Source of the DNA: Serratia odorifera
GTDB lineage: Bacteria > Pseudomonadota > Gammaproteobacteria > Enterobacterales > Enterobacteriaceae
Reading direction: 5' to 3'
Length of the DNA stretch: 64,000 nucleotides
Assembly (NCBI RefSeq): GCF_900635445.1
Contig: NZ_LR134117.1
Span: 2,294,001 to 2,358,000, forward strand
Shown here piece by piece: positions 46,829 to 56,941 of this stretch. Numbering within the stretch: the stretch's first letter is position 1; each line of letters opens with the position of its first letter. The translations under genes and the position numbers were made by a program. Below the pieces are notes generated by a model. It was not told where the DNA came from. It saw only the letters and a program-made list of their open reading frames with translations, and made no database searches.

Positions 46829-47605
46829 TTAGAAAGAATAAAATGCACCTATTGTGAAAGTGAAATAATCATCCTTCTGCACGATGGGGCTGTGCCTCAC
46901 ATGGTTAGCCAGTGTAGTATAGTGTAGAGCCGCGTAACCAGACCAGTTTTCATTAAATAAGTGTTGCCAGTTAATACTATAATCGACACTGTATAAGCCC
47001 CCTGTAGAGTTAAAACTCTTGAACTCTGAATTTCGGCTTTGCTTCTCATTAACACCAAACCAGGTGTTATTATAACGAGCGTCGCCATAATGCATGACGC
47101 CACTGGCTGTTAGCGTGTTGCTGTCATCATTAAATAAAACAGCATTAACACCTATGTTGTAATTAACTCCTTGGCTTTCAGTCAGGGGGGCGATAATGGT
47201 TCCTTCAACGCCAATCCAGGGAGTCATCCACCAACCGAGAGTTGTTGTTGAGTTTAATGCTGTGTTTATTTTCCCCATTCCTTTTAGGTGGTCGGAGCCA
47301 GACTGTAACCACGAATCACCATCAGTTGTTCGACCCCATGTATACCCCAATGCCTGCCCCAAGTATAAACCATTATCAAAGGAATGAGTAATCCCAATAC
47401 CTTTTTCTGAGCTCACGAACCAGCTCCCGTTGGTCCATTCAAAATAAGGTGCGTTTGTCACGTCATATTTATCGGCTCCAATATACGTAGGTGCATACTG
47501 TGTTCCTATTCCAACGGTTATCTCATGTTTATTTTTGACAGATGATGCATAAGTTACAAATGGCAAAAACAATATCACCGATAGTGTCCTTTTTATCCCC
47601 TTCAT
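46829..47605 (-). CDS. MipA/OmpV-family outer-membrane protein
   Basis: 258 residues, intact. Signal peptide (TLSVILFLPFVTYAS), then alternating amphipathic strands typical of MipA/OmpV (VGIGTQYAPTYIGADKYDVT; SGSDHLKGMGKINTAL; final TFTIGAFYSF with terminal Phe for barrel insertion). It keeps the same GSD-L-GMG block as the split gene at 10737. Family members interact with murein-processing enzymes or act as pores. Own promoter; terminator at 46795-46765. Confidence 0.87.
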   Translation of the reverse strand: MKGIKRTLSVILFLPFVTYASSVKNKHEITVGIGTQYAPTYIGADKYDVTNAPYFEWTNGSWFVSSEKGIGITHSFDNGLYLGQALGYTWGRTTDGDSWLQSGSDHLKGMGKINTALNSTTTLGWWMTPWIGVEGTIIAPLTESQGVNYNIGVNAVLFNDDSNTLTASGVMHYGDARYNNTWFGVNEKQSRNSEFKSFNSTGGLYSVDYSINWQHLFNENWSGYAALHYTTLANHVRHSPIVQKDDYFTFTIGAFYSF

Positions 47606-48180
47606 ACGAGCTCCTAGAGTGAATTATGCTTGTTAACAACTCCGGAAGTATCGCCACAAATAATAAAGAAATCGACAAGGGTTTATCAATGTTTAATCAA
47701 TGTGAGTCTGTGAAACATGTCTTAATCATTGAAGGCGATCCGGACCCGGTGAATGATAGTGGATCAACCGGATAACTTGTCTCCAATGAGTGTGCCTTCA
47801 TAACAAAATCCATCGACCACGCCCGATTCGGGGCACCCAGCTTCAGAGTTTTAGGAGGGTGCTAACCTGAAAATGTTCGGCCGGGGTTGGCCTGGTGAGT
47901 GCTTTCCAGCGATTGGTCTGTAGGATGCAGATCGTAATCTGTCACTGTTACCTTAATTATTTCAGATGTTTAATCATGTTTTTCATTCATTGATCAATTT
48001 ATTATCTGGTGTCTTTTGTTGGCTGAATATTGATGTTGTATTGACCAGTTATTGATTATTTCACGCTAGTGTGCCCTGTAATCATAAAATACGATTTCAC
48101 CTCATTGATTCTGCACGAACACCTGAATTTATTTTTTGCAGTATTGATGAAGTAGAAGGCGCTAGCTTCGGAATATCATA
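47606..48180. other. Long divergent promoter gap between mipA paralogue and virK-like gene
   Basis: AT-rich towards the virK-like start. No coding frame is supported. TGTTTA-like hexamers near 47690 and 47967 do not reach the spacing of a PhoP box. A GC-rich patch at 47740-47900 looks foreign, but no IS end is recognised. Confidence 0.5.
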
Positions 48181-49140
48181 ATGTCTCACATTTCAAACAA
48201 TCGTACAGCAGTTTCACTTCCTGAATCACCGCTTGGACTTTACATGGCCTTATCTATCGGTAATCTGCAGCCGCACCGGTTCTGGAACTCTCCTCACTTT
48301 CGATTTAAATTTTTTTCTCGTTCTCTGCTTATGCCGGTGAAAACTTATCAGTTACTGAGTCTTCTTACGAGTCATCCGCTTTATTATGAGCTTTTGCAAA
48401 ATCAGCCCCGGTTACCCTGTCGGATCCACCGCCCGTATGTAAGCGCAGCCTTATCCAGTGGAGAAAGGATGCAAGCCATCCTTTACCATTACAGCATGCT
48501 GACCTCTTTCCTGGATGTTGAAGCGTTCAAGAGCCATCTGTCGCTCGACGGACTCTGCTTGTGTCAGTTTATGGGGAAAGATGATCAACTATTTATCCTT
48601 CAGTTTGTTTCGACATGTAGGCTGGATCGAGAAGGGGAAGCCAGCATCATTCTGAGAGACGGTTCCGGACAAATGCTGGCGGAAATCACGTTTGTGCTTT
48701 GCTTACGCGATAACAAAAGGTCTGTAATTATAGGTGGGTTACAGGGGCCTAATAATGACAACGCTCAAGAACTTGTCCAGCAGGCAACAAAAAATCTGTA
48801 TGGTTTGTTCCCAAAGAGGCTTGTTCTGGAGTCTCTAATTCAGGTTGCCAGTCTGCTCAGCGTGGATAAAATTTTCGCAGTATCCAATAAACTTCATGTA
48901 TACCAGGCTGTCAGGTATAAAAACAGGGGTAAACATTTGCATGCTGATTATGACTCCTTCTGGGAAATGTCTGGCGGAAATATAGACAGCCATGGTTATT
49001 ATTCGATACCTATTAATATCATCAGGAAAAGGTTAGGCGATGTGCCGAGTAAAAAACGTGCTGTATATCGGCGGCGTTATGAACTTACCGATGCCATTAG
49101 TGAGCAGACACGTCAAGCACTTACCCGAAAGTGTTCTTGA
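48181..49140 (+). CDS. VirK/YbjX-family protein
   Basis: 319 residues, single DUF535 domain. Characteristic blocks: LLTSHPLYYELLQNQPRLPC, RMQAILYHYSMLTSFL, ATKNLYGLFPKRLVLESLIQ, IFAVSNKLHVYQA and DSFWEMSGG. Family members (Shigella VirK, E. coli YbjX, Salmonella VirK) affect resistance to antimicrobial peptides and protein export. Complete, with no operon partner: the next gene is an IS transposase. Confidence 0.9.
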   Translation: MSHISNNRTAVSLPESPLGLYMALSIGNLQPHRFWNSPHFRFKFFSRSLLMPVKTYQLLSLLTSHPLYYELLQNQPRLPCRIHRPYVSAALSSGERMQAILYHYSMLTSFLDVEAFKSHLSLDGLCLCQFMGKDDQLFILQFVSTCRLDREGEASIILRDGSGQMLAEITFVLCLRDNKRSVIIGGLQGPNNDNAQELVQQATKNLYGLFPKRLVLESLIQVASLLSVDKIFAVSNKLHVYQAVRYKNRGKHLHADYDSFWEMSGGNIDSHGYYSIPINIIRKRLGDVPSKKRAVYRRRYELTDAISEQTRQALTRKCS

Positions 49141-49379
49141 TGCACCATGATACATACCGAATAGCTGTTTTTTTATCGCTGGCAGGGATTCCCAGTCAGA
49201 TTGACTGAGTTGCTGGCTGCTAAGCGTTTACAGATCTGGTGATGAAATCCATCTTGAGTCCGTAGATGGGGGGATGTTTCTGGTTCTGCCAGCAGTGTGC
49301 CTTGAGGAATGATAGTAGAGGTGGGGTTCTTAGATCAACTTATTGATGATGAATCAGGAAAAACACCTAAGGCATCCTA

Positions 49380-50531
49380 AATAGCTGCGCCTAATACCGC
49401 TCCACTTTTGCCAGGCCATGTTTTCCTCCGGGGAATGGGCTGGCGGTTTCCATAAAATGCCGTACCTTTTTCAGCAGTTGCCACATTGAACGGCATTGAT
49501 GGTTGCGCGTTATCGTGTTGTGCAACGCCTGCCATAACCGCTCAACGTGATTCACCCACGGCGAGTAAACCGGCTGATAAATCACCCTGAACTTCGGGTT
49601 CTCCTTCAGCCAGCGCTGGGTTTCCCGGCTTTTGTGGATAATGTAGTTGTCCACGATCAGCGTGATGGTTTTCGCCCGCCGGTACGTCGCTTTAAGCCGC
49701 TTCAGCAGGCTGATGAACAGCGCCGAACTTTTGCTGTTGCCGCCCACGTAGCTGACTTTGCCCGTGCCGCAGTGCAGTGCTCCGGCCAGATAGTATTTTT
49801 CGTTCTGTCCCGGCGTCACCACGCGTTTTTGCTGCCCGCGTAGCTGCCAGTCCGCACCGATTTTGGGATTAAGATGGATATCCACCTCATCTTCATAAAA
49901 TACCGGATGCTCTGCGCTGCATTCGTCCAGTGCTTTGTGGATTGCCGCCATCTTTTCATCCTTATGCGGGTCACGGATACGCAGAGTTGGCGCGGCCCTG
50001 CGCCATACCATCCCGGCCGATGGCAGCCAGCGGCGAAGGGTCCCGGCATGTAACTGACATCCGGTTATCTCATTGATTTTTATTGCCAGCAATTCGGTAC
50101 TCCAGCGTGAACGCTGATAGCCAAAATCACCGGGAGTGTGTTTTATCAACTCACGTAATAACGTGCAGATATGCTCAAAAGGCCAGCGACGGGAACGCCC
50201 TGCGGGGAGTGATTTGAGGCCTTCAACACCTGACTGCGTGAACCAGTTAATCCAGCGTCCGACGGAGGAACGGGCACAGCAGAGCGTTCTGGCAACGTCG
50301 ATGACGCGGTCACCCCGATGTAGCATCAGCATGGCAGTCAGCCTGCGGGCATAATTTTTATCGTGCGTTTTATGGATTGCTTTCTGCATCAGGCGTCGTT
50401 CGTCACGGGGAATAGGTGCTATGATCGGCATCGCTCAGTCCGGTTAGTGATTTGGGATATTCAGCGATTGATCAGATCGCACAATCCGGACTGAGTTCCC
50501 TCAAAGTGATCTACTATTCCGCGCAGCTATT
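49380..50531 (-). mobile_element. IS630-family insertion sequence, copy 2 (1152 bp, intact)
   Basis: Same AATAGCTGCGC ends as copy 1, with TA on both sides (49378-49379 and 50532-50533). Same orientation as copy 1, 35 kb away, and one base shorter because it lacks the extra G. Confidence 0.93.
49391..50431 (-). CDS. IS630-family transposase
   Basis: 346 residues, complete. N-terminal winged/helix-turn-helix region (GDRVIDVARTLCCARSSVGRWI) and DDE domain with FYEDEVDIHLNPKIG, TLIVDNYIIHKSRETQRWL and PVYSPWVNHVERLWQAL. It joins copy 1's two frames into one, so it shows that copy 1 is the damaged one. Confidence 0.93.
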   Translation of the reverse strand: MPIIAPIPRDERRLMQKAIHKTHDKNYARRLTAMLMLHRGDRVIDVARTLCCARSSVGRWINWFTQSGVEGLKSLPAGRSRRWPFEHICTLLRELIKHTPGDFGYQRSRWSTELLAIKINEITGCQLHAGTLRRWLPSAGMVWRRAAPTLRIRDPHKDEKMAAIHKALDECSAEHPVFYEDEVDIHLNPKIGADWQLRGQQKRVVTPGQNEKYYLAGALHCGTGKVSYVGGNSKSSALFISLLKRLKATYRRAKTITLIVDNYIIHKSRETQRWLKENPKFRVIYQPVYSPWVNHVERLWQALHNTITRNHQCRSMWQLLKKVRHFMETASPFPGGKHGLAKVERY

Positions 50532-50833
50532 TAGCTAAAGTGGGCATGGAAAATAACATGGGGAAATAAATAAGAACAATACTGTAAAATCGTCCAACAA
50601 TGCATTTCATTTTTAATTCACCTTTAGTTAACAAACAGACAGGTGATTAAATTTAGACATTATAAATAGGGAAGAGACTCATATAATTAAGAAACATTCC
50701 ATAATATCATTCAGTAAAAATTTATATTCCCGGCTGTTACAGCGCCCCCATTTTTAATTGGTGGCATGGTCGTTAAGAGATCTGTTATGCCCGGCGATCA
50801 GTCACTGACATCCGCGAAACAGACAAATAATAT
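50532..50833. other. AT-rich gap after the IS630 element
   Basis: About 300 nt, very AT-rich, without a coding frame or repeat that I can support. It may contain the promoter region displaced by the insertion. Confidence 0.4.
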
Positions 50834-51127
50834 TCAGAGTGGTACTTTAATAATACGGGTAATAGCATCATGAGTGTCTTGGGAAATCTGTCTCATGGCA
50901 GAAAAATAATCGCTTTGATTATCATGTTTAACCAGGAATTCTCTAGCTTTATCCCTGATATACTGCAGTTCAATCACACCAAGCTCTTCATTACAAAACA
51001 GTTGTAGAAAACTCACCAGTAGTGAACACTCGATAAAGCCATAGCCTCCGAGTTTTTTAATCAAAGTACAGCGTGCCACGGGAGAAGCGGAGACGGCCGG
51101 AGTGATCAACTCACGTTGATGGTTCAT
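50834..51127 (-). CDS. Hypothetical protein
   Basis: 97 residues with balanced composition (LIKKLGGYGFIECSLLVSFL; LQYIRDKAREFLVKHDNQSD; ISQDTHDAITRIIKV), probably helical, with no signal peptide or membrane segment. GAGGGAATAACG lies before the start. No family recognised. It may be an accessory or regulatory gene of the fimbrial island, but IS remnants separate them. Confidence 0.5.
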   Translation of the reverse strand: MNHQRELITPAVSASPVARCTLIKKLGGYGFIECSLLVSFLQLFCNEELGVIELQYIRDKAREFLVKHDNQSDYFSAMRQISQDTHDAITRIIKVPL

Positions 51128-51346
51128 CGTTATTCCCTCACTACATCATGCTTTTTAGCCTACGGGTGACATCATTACGCCTCCCAGTTTCGATGGTTAC
51201 AAATTATCCACATGGCGAATTAATACTCAATACTGACAAGTACGAAAAACAACGTGGTAGTCTTAGGCATAAAAAAAGAAAACACTATTTTGGGTAAGAT
51301 GACATAGCTCAAAATGGCTGAACCGCCCCGGTTTTATGGGAGAGAG

Positions 51347-51475
51347 TTAAGTCCGGGAACTCAGGCTGCCAGATCCTTTTCCCCCGATGGAAGCGTAATA
51401 CGCTTTTTCTGCTTCAATCGGGGGGGATGTGCCCGAGTCGCTCAAGCAGCCGGCGATTGTTGTACCAGTCCAGAA
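51347..51475 (-). mobile_element. IS3-family remnant a (OrfB C-terminus)
   Basis: On the - strand it reads LDWYNNRRLLERLGHIPPIE, then AEKAYYASIGG to a stop at 51347, the usual end of an IS3-family OrfB (IS51-like group). The rest is lost at the junction with the next IS fragment. Confidence 0.75.
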
Positions 51476-52198
51476 ATGGATGCCACATATGGCAGCCGGC
51501 GTATGTGCATCGAGTTACGAGAACAAGGTTTTAACGTGGGCAGATACCGCGTTCGGCAGATAATGAAAACCTTATTACTGGTAGCTAAACGCCCCGGGCG
51601 CCATCGCTATCCACGCGGTGGAAAACCTGCTGTCGTTGCCGCTAATCTGTTGAATAGACAGTTTAATCCAGAGATATTGAATACCTGGTGGTCAGGTGAT
51701 ATTACCTATCTGCGTACCGCTCAGGGTTGGTTATATCTGGCTATCGTCATGGACTTATGTTCAAGAAAAATAGTGAGTTGGGCCTTCTCAGACAAACCGG
51801 ACAGCGACTTGACCGTCCGGGCCTTAAGGTTGGCAGTAAATAAACGACGACCAACAGGGTCTGTGGTGTTCCATAGCGATCAAGGGGCGCAGTATACCAG
51901 CGCTCAGTTCCAATTATGCCAGCAGGAGCTTGATGTGACGGGCAGTATGAGCCGCAAGGGCAACTGTCTGGATAATGCGGTTACAGAGAGGTTTTTCCGC
52001 AGCCTGAAAGGAGAGCGAGTTAACTACCGTCGCTATGAAACGCGAAGTCAGGGTATTGCAGACGTTATCGATTATATCGACAGTTTTTATAACCTGAAGC
52101 GGCGGCATTACCGGCTGGGAAATATATCGCCGAATGAATATGAACGCCGATTACAACAATGTGCCTAAATCCGTGTCCGGTTTTAGTTGACCATTACA
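51476..52198 (+). mobile_element. IS3-family element b, partial copy (OrfB)
   Basis: OrfB sequence from ATYGSRRMCIELREQGFNVG through the DDE core: WSGDITYLRTAQGW, VVFHSDQGAQYTS and NAVTERFFRSLKGERV, to the stop at 52166-52168. The right end is GTTGACCATTACA (ends 52198). The 5' part (OrfA and left end) is missing. A matching partial copy in the opposite orientation lies at 62460-63057, and the fimbrial locus sits between them. Confidence 0.85.
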
Positions 52199-52323
52199 AA
52201 GATGCTCAGGAGAAGATCGAGCACTGGCGGCAGGAATATAACCAATACCGGCCACATTCCTCGTTAAATAACCAGACTCCGGCAGAATTTATCCGAAGCC
52301 TGCAAACAGGCCCGGATCTCTGA
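52199..52323 (+). mobile_element. IS3-family remnant c (OrfB C-terminus)
   Basis: Reads DAQEKIEHWRQEYNQYRPHS, then SLNNQTPAEFIRSLQTGPDL and a stop at 52321, the end of another IS3-family OrfB (IS51/ISEhe-like). It abuts the end of element b, so element b probably landed in it. Confidence 0.75.
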
Positions 52324-52392
52324 TTTATCCTGGCACCGATATTGGGAAGGGATCACAACTTACTGTCCACGTTTAGTGACGGCAGCAAGCTA

Positions 52393-52968
52393 TTATTTGA
52401 TCAGATGTCGATAAAAATTATTAAAGTTTTGAAACCCGTATTTCTGCATGATATTACGTCGGTGTGTATAAACCGATTTCTCACTGAGGTTATAAAATTT
52501 TGCTATTTTTCTGACGGTAAACCCCAACATAAAAAAGTTGAATACTTCACTTTCTCTTTTGGTTAACCGGATATCGCTATTATTGAATACACTGGTGTTT
52601 TTTAACTCATATCGGATATCACGATTTATTTTTTCCAACTCGCGTTTAAACATCAGCATGGTAGATGTCATATCAATCCAGTGGCAGCTTACACCTGAGT
52701 TTTCTTTCCCTGCATTCATGGGAAAAACTAACATTACAGGCGTTACGCAACGATAGATACTCGTATAGATCCCTTGCCACAGGCTAATAATTTTAGAGGG
52801 TAGCCGACTATCAATTAATAAGATAAGCTTTTTCTCTTGCGTTTCCATACCGGCTGATGAATATTCACTGGCATGACACTTGATGGGTGGCAACCCTAAA
52901 GATTTATCGCTCATCGCTCGACAAAGGAATAAATCCTCTGAAAGAAGTATATAACTATACGTTGACAT
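52393..52968 (-). CDS. LuxR-type (GerE HTH) regulator of the fimbrial locus
   Basis: 191 residues from ATG 52968 with AGGAAAAAGGG upstream. C-terminal GerE/LuxR helix-turn-helix (LTKRESEVFNFFMLGFTVRK, then KFYNLSEKSVYTHRRNIMQK). The N-terminal part is not a typical receiver, as no conserved phospho-Asp set is seen. It lies at the end of the fimbrial operon, 109 nt after the adhesin stop, on the same strand, and probably regulates it. Confidence 0.82.
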   Translation of the reverse strand: MSTYSYILLSEDLFLCRAMSDKSLGLPPIKCHASEYSSAGMETQEKKLILLIDSRLPSKIISLWQGIYTSIYRCVTPVMLVFPMNAGKENSGVSCHWIDMTSTMLMFKRELEKINRDIRYELKNTSVFNNSDIRLTKRESEVFNFFMLGFTVRKIAKFYNLSEKSVYTHRRNIMQKYGFQNFNNFYRHLIK

Positions 52969-53076
52969 ACCCTTTTTCCTCAGGTCAGCGCCAGGCATTG
53001 TATACGAGGCGCTTTGACTGAAAATAAATTCATTCAGAAAATATTGATAACCACTCCTGAATTTCCAGTTAAACCA

Positions 53077-54207
53077 TTATTTATAAGTGATAGTAAAAGT
53101 TAAATTACCATTCGCCTGACCAGGTTTTATTTCTTTTTCTGTTCGAATATAACGTGCAACTAAAGGGAGACGATAATTTTTACCTTCACCTGACGGTGCG
53201 TAGTAGGGTTTTTCCTGGGAAAAATTAAAATTCACAGGCGAACCACTTACCTCACCAGACGCAATTTGTATACCGATTCCGCTGGCCGCATTGCTGCCGG
53301 ACGCAATAGCCATAATACCCTGAGTAGCGTCAATAATGCCGTTATTCGGTCGCAATGAAAGACCAAGCATATTACGAGTTGCCGTGCCCTGATTTAGCGT
53401 ACCCGAACCACTTTGCCAGTTCACCGCCGCCTTCGGATAGTAGCCGTAAAATATCGGACAATCTTTAAGCTGGAGTGATGAGTTAATCCACGGAGTTGCT
53501 GCGCCTATGCTCCCGATTTGACTGGTATCATATTTTCCTAAATTAACCGTCAGATCCGGTGTGATGCAGGTTTCTGACTTAATCAGCAGACTACCGGAAA
53601 AACGCAGCGTCTTAAGCGTTAGTGGCAGCCCGGTATAACCAGCCTTAGCTGGAATAGTTTCCCGCAGCGTTGGCAACTGAGCACCATTAATAATGCCGGG
53701 CGTTACCGGTCCAATTTTTATGATACTAAGGTCATACCCTGTGCGTTGAGTCTTAAATCCTCCCCCAGGTGCATTATTTATATAAGGCAAATGCTGAGGA
53801 AACGGATTTTTACTATCATAGGTTGATAAGTAAACAGCTAATCCAGGTACTCCAGTCTCATATACGGTGGGAGATCCCGACCATGATGCAATTGGAAGTG
53901 GCTTCGTTAAATAATCAATATTGCTGGTTAAATCAAAGGGTGCATTACATGCCACCCCATTGGTTAAATTTGCGATACTGGACTGGCGTGAAGTAAATAC
54001 CACGCTGCCGACCGGAATATCTTCCCCTACAGAGATAGTGATCCCGCCTAAATCGACGGTAGAATCCTCAGGTATCGATCCCATATCCCCGCCTTCTCCC
54101 CAAGCCTGGGCAGTATAATGACAATCTATCGCTAATGCAGAACCACTCATCAAAGCAAAGGCAATAAGTAATGTATTTTTTAATATTCTGGCAAACTGTT
54201 GTTTCAT
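53077..54207 (-). CDS. Fimbrial tip adhesin (two-domain, FimH-like)
   Basis: 376 residues. Signal peptide (TLLIAFALMSGSALA), an N-terminal receptor-binding lectin-like domain (about 27-200), and a C-terminal pilin domain (about 210-376) with the paired Cys (ETCITPDLTVNLGKYDTSQI...LKDCPIFYG) and the terminal beta strand ending FTITYK that chaperones bind. The size and layout are those of a chaperone-usher tip adhesin. Last structural gene of the operon, 27 nt after the usher. The receptor is unknown. Confidence 0.85.
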   Translation of the reverse strand: MKQQFARILKNTLLIAFALMSGSALAIDCHYTAQAWGEGGDMGSIPEDSTVDLGGITISVGEDIPVGSVVFTSRQSSIANLTNGVACNAPFDLTSNIDYLTKPLPIASWSGSPTVYETGVPGLAVYLSTYDSKNPFPQHLPYINNAPGGGFKTQRTGYDLSIIKIGPVTPGIINGAQLPTLRETIPAKAGYTGLPLTLKTLRFSGSLLIKSETCITPDLTVNLGKYDTSQIGSIGAATPWINSSLQLKDCPIFYGYYPKAAVNWQSGSGTLNQGTATRNMLGLSLRPNNGIIDATQGIMAIASGSNAASGIGIQIASGEVSGSPVNFNFSQEKPYYAPSGEGKNYRLPLVARYIRTEKEIKPGQANGNLTFTITYK

Positions 54208-54234
54208 ATTAACCTCAGTGCTATTTCGTTTTTA

Positions 54235-56889
54235 TCAACCGTAAGGAGTACTGTCTTTATTTGTCAGTGCCATTTGTCCCGCTCCTTGCGATATCGCACC
54301 CGCAACGCCTTCACACGCGGCGTTAAAGCGCGTTACAAACTGTGCAGCATCTTTTTTCGCCTTAGTCGGCAGACGATAAGACACAGAACACTGCTGGTCT
54401 GGTGCATCACCCCATTTAACGCGAAGGGTTCCCTGCTCTTTTTCTACACGTGCATAAATCTGTCCGCCCTGCCCTACAGAACCCACGCTATTACCATTAC
54501 TGTCTACAACGTTCGCGCCAAAAGGTACCGGTTCGCCGTTAAGCGTTGAGGTCACCAGCACCGGCGTCCCGCGGCGAGTGTTATATTTCAGCATGACCAC
54601 CGCACCAGAGTAAGGTGCTACTTTCTGCGAAGTGTTCTCCAGCTCCACATCGTTAGCCATGCCCTTCGGATCGATACTGACTTCGTTCAGCGCATAAGGA
54701 TTCAGGTAAGGCACCGCCGCATAGCCAAATCGGTCGATATACACGCCCGGATAAGAAGATACCGCTGCACCTTTGGCTCCTTTTGCCTCGACGATTGCCA
54801 TCGTCTCAGAGGTATAAGGCGTCAACGTAACACCGCCCGGGTGAGCAATCACCGAACCTGTCAAGCCCACGGAAGCGCCCTGATAATGTTTCCCTGCGCT
54901 ATAGGTTCCGCTCATCGATGTCATCTGGTTACGATACTGTCCATTTACCGAGCCGCTGGTGCCTGCACCCTGGTTAGCATTCATTGCCGTTACGCCATAG
55001 CTATACTGGTTTTCCGCCCCACCGGTGCCGGAGATAGTTGCCTGTTCTCCATAGCGACCGTTGTTGTCATGGTTAAGATCAAAGCGAACCTGTGGCGTGT
55101 GGCTGCTATCAGCACGTCCCAGCGGGAGACTAAAACTTAACAAATAGTTGTTTTGCGCCCGTCCGTAATTGGAGAAGCTACGGCTCATCGTCAGTCCATA
55201 GGTCAGACGCTTATAGCTGTTGTTGTAACCGACCTGAAACTGACTATCGCTACCCTCTTTATTCCAGTAATTTTGTACTGAACCACTGGCATAAAACTGT
55301 CCCCAGTTACCCGGTAATCCCTGGCCCGCAGTAACGGTAAAGCGGTTCTTTGCACGCCAGACGGTATTCGGGTCCACTCCTTCAGAAACCGCGTCACGCG
55401 TTTGCATCGCGGTCATAAAATCCATATAGCCGTTAGTAGAAAAACGATAGGCCGCCAGCGACAGGTTGCTGTTGGTTTCGCTGATCGCTTTGCTGTAACT
55501 GATCTGATAGCTCTGCCCACTCAGGGTATTGCCGGACTTAACCCTGCCAGATTCATCGCTGCTCTTACCCAAATGGGTTCGCGCCTGAGTGGCATCGAAC
55601 GCCAGCGCGCCGATTGGCGTCCCCAAGGCTGCACCTAACTGCACCGCATAATAGTTTTGACTCGCCTGCACGCCGCCGTAACCGGTGATGGCGTTGGTCA
55701 GTCCACGTTGATAAACCGCCTGATAAAGCGCAGGTTTGCCGCGGATATTGTCATTGCGCGCTTCGCCCAGCGTCACGGAGTAACGTGAAGATCCGGGACG
55801 TAAGAGTTGGGCCACAGAAGCATACGGCACCAGGAAAGTCTGTTCACTGCCGTCAGCCTCATGCACGGTAACTTCAAGGTTGCCGCCGTAGCCGGTGGGA
55901 TACAGGTCATTAATCAGAAACTCGCCTGGCGTGACCGTGGTTTCATAAATGACCTGGCCACTCTGTTTTACCGTGACGCGTGCGTTGGTTCGGGCAATAC
56001 CGTGAATATCCGGCGCATAGCCACGCTGTGATTCCGGCAGCATACGTTCGTCGCTTGCCAGCTGGACACCAGAGAACGGCAGAGTATCAAATACCTGTCC
56101 TGGGGTATTTGATTGCCCCATTAATACCCGACCCTGCAACACAGGAATATCGCGCTGCAAATAGGTATTAATAGTGTTGTATTGCTTCGGCCCGTTATCC
56201 ATCCAGTTATAAGAACCGTTATGGCGTAAATACCAGGCACCGATATTCATCCCGGCATTTAATCCGGCATAAAAAGAATTTGTTGATGTACCGCGTGAAC
56301 GGTTGTTATAGCCATTAAGGTTATAACCGACAAACGCAGCGGGTACGCCGCTATCCCACAATGCCGGACTCACGCTGCCACGAGCCAGTTTATTAATATA
56401 AATTTGCGGGATAGTGATATCCAGGCGCTGTTCACCACTATCAAAATTGATCTGGGTTTCCGGGAGTTGTTTTTCCAGGTCAACACACTCTTGCCCACCG
56501 CTGCCTGCAGTCAGTGCATCTGACGGAAGCTTTTCATAATTAAAGGGAATATTCTTTAACAGCGAGGGTGTCAGGCAGGGAAAAACCGTTTTGTCATCAC
56601 GTACAACAAACTTAATTTCTTCGTTGCTAATAAGCTGGTTATTGACATAAACCGCAGTGCGATAAATACCCGGCAATGCAGAGGCGCCATTAGCAAAACG
56701 CGATAAATCAACGGAAGTATTGTTAGCCAGGTTAATAAACGACGGATCAAATTCCACGTTTTTTTCTATTTCCTGTGTTGCCACAGGCATGACCTCTGCC
56801 CATACTTTCGTCACTGGCAAAGCAGTAAATAAAGCGAGAACGAGCGGGGATATTCTCCATGAATATCCATCTTGAGAAATTTTACGCAT
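54235..56889 (-). CDS. Outer-membrane fimbrial usher (FimD/PapC family)
   Basis: 884 residues from ATG 56889. Signal peptide (LVLALFTALPVTKVWA), N-terminal chaperone-binding domain with VEFDPSFINLANNTSVDLSRFA, 24-strand beta-barrel, plug domain region (GFLINDLYPTGYGGNLEVTV-like), and C-terminal domains with NVVDSNGNSVGSVGQGGQIY and a paired Cys near QQCSVSYRL. Normal length for the family. It forms the assembly pore for the subunits. Within the subunit-chaperone-usher-adhesin operon. Confidence 0.93.
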   Translation of the reverse strand: MRKISQDGYSWRISPLVLALFTALPVTKVWAEVMPVATQEIEKNVEFDPSFINLANNTSVDLSRFANGASALPGIYRTAVYVNNQLISNEEIKFVVRDDKTVFPCLTPSLLKNIPFNYEKLPSDALTAGSGGQECVDLEKQLPETQINFDSGEQRLDITIPQIYINKLARGSVSPALWDSGVPAAFVGYNLNGYNNRSRGTSTNSFYAGLNAGMNIGAWYLRHNGSYNWMDNGPKQYNTINTYLQRDIPVLQGRVLMGQSNTPGQVFDTLPFSGVQLASDERMLPESQRGYAPDIHGIARTNARVTVKQSGQVIYETTVTPGEFLINDLYPTGYGGNLEVTVHEADGSEQTFLVPYASVAQLLRPGSSRYSVTLGEARNDNIRGKPALYQAVYQRGLTNAITGYGGVQASQNYYAVQLGAALGTPIGALAFDATQARTHLGKSSDESGRVKSGNTLSGQSYQISYSKAISETNSNLSLAAYRFSTNGYMDFMTAMQTRDAVSEGVDPNTVWRAKNRFTVTAGQGLPGNWGQFYASGSVQNYWNKEGSDSQFQVGYNNSYKRLTYGLTMSRSFSNYGRAQNNYLLSFSLPLGRADSSHTPQVRFDLNHDNNGRYGEQATISGTGGAENQYSYGVTAMNANQGAGTSGSVNGQYRNQMTSMSGTYSAGKHYQGASVGLTGSVIAHPGGVTLTPYTSETMAIVEAKGAKGAAVSSYPGVYIDRFGYAAVPYLNPYALNEVSIDPKGMANDVELENTSQKVAPYSGAVVMLKYNTRRGTPVLVTSTLNGEPVPFGANVVDSNGNSVGSVGQGGQIYARVEKEQGTLRVKWGDAPDQQCSVSYRLPTKAKKDAAQFVTRFNAACEGVAGAISQGAGQMALTNKDSTPYG

Positions 56890-56941
56890 AATGATCCCTT
56901 TCAACCCCTGATGCTGAAATAATTAGAACTTCCGGTGAATA

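Noticed and set aside
47680..47990. TGTTTA-like hexamers resembling a PhoP box upstream of the virK-like gene
   Set aside because: Spacing is 4 nt instead of 5, and the second hexamer is poor; PhoP control is known for virK relatives but not shown here.
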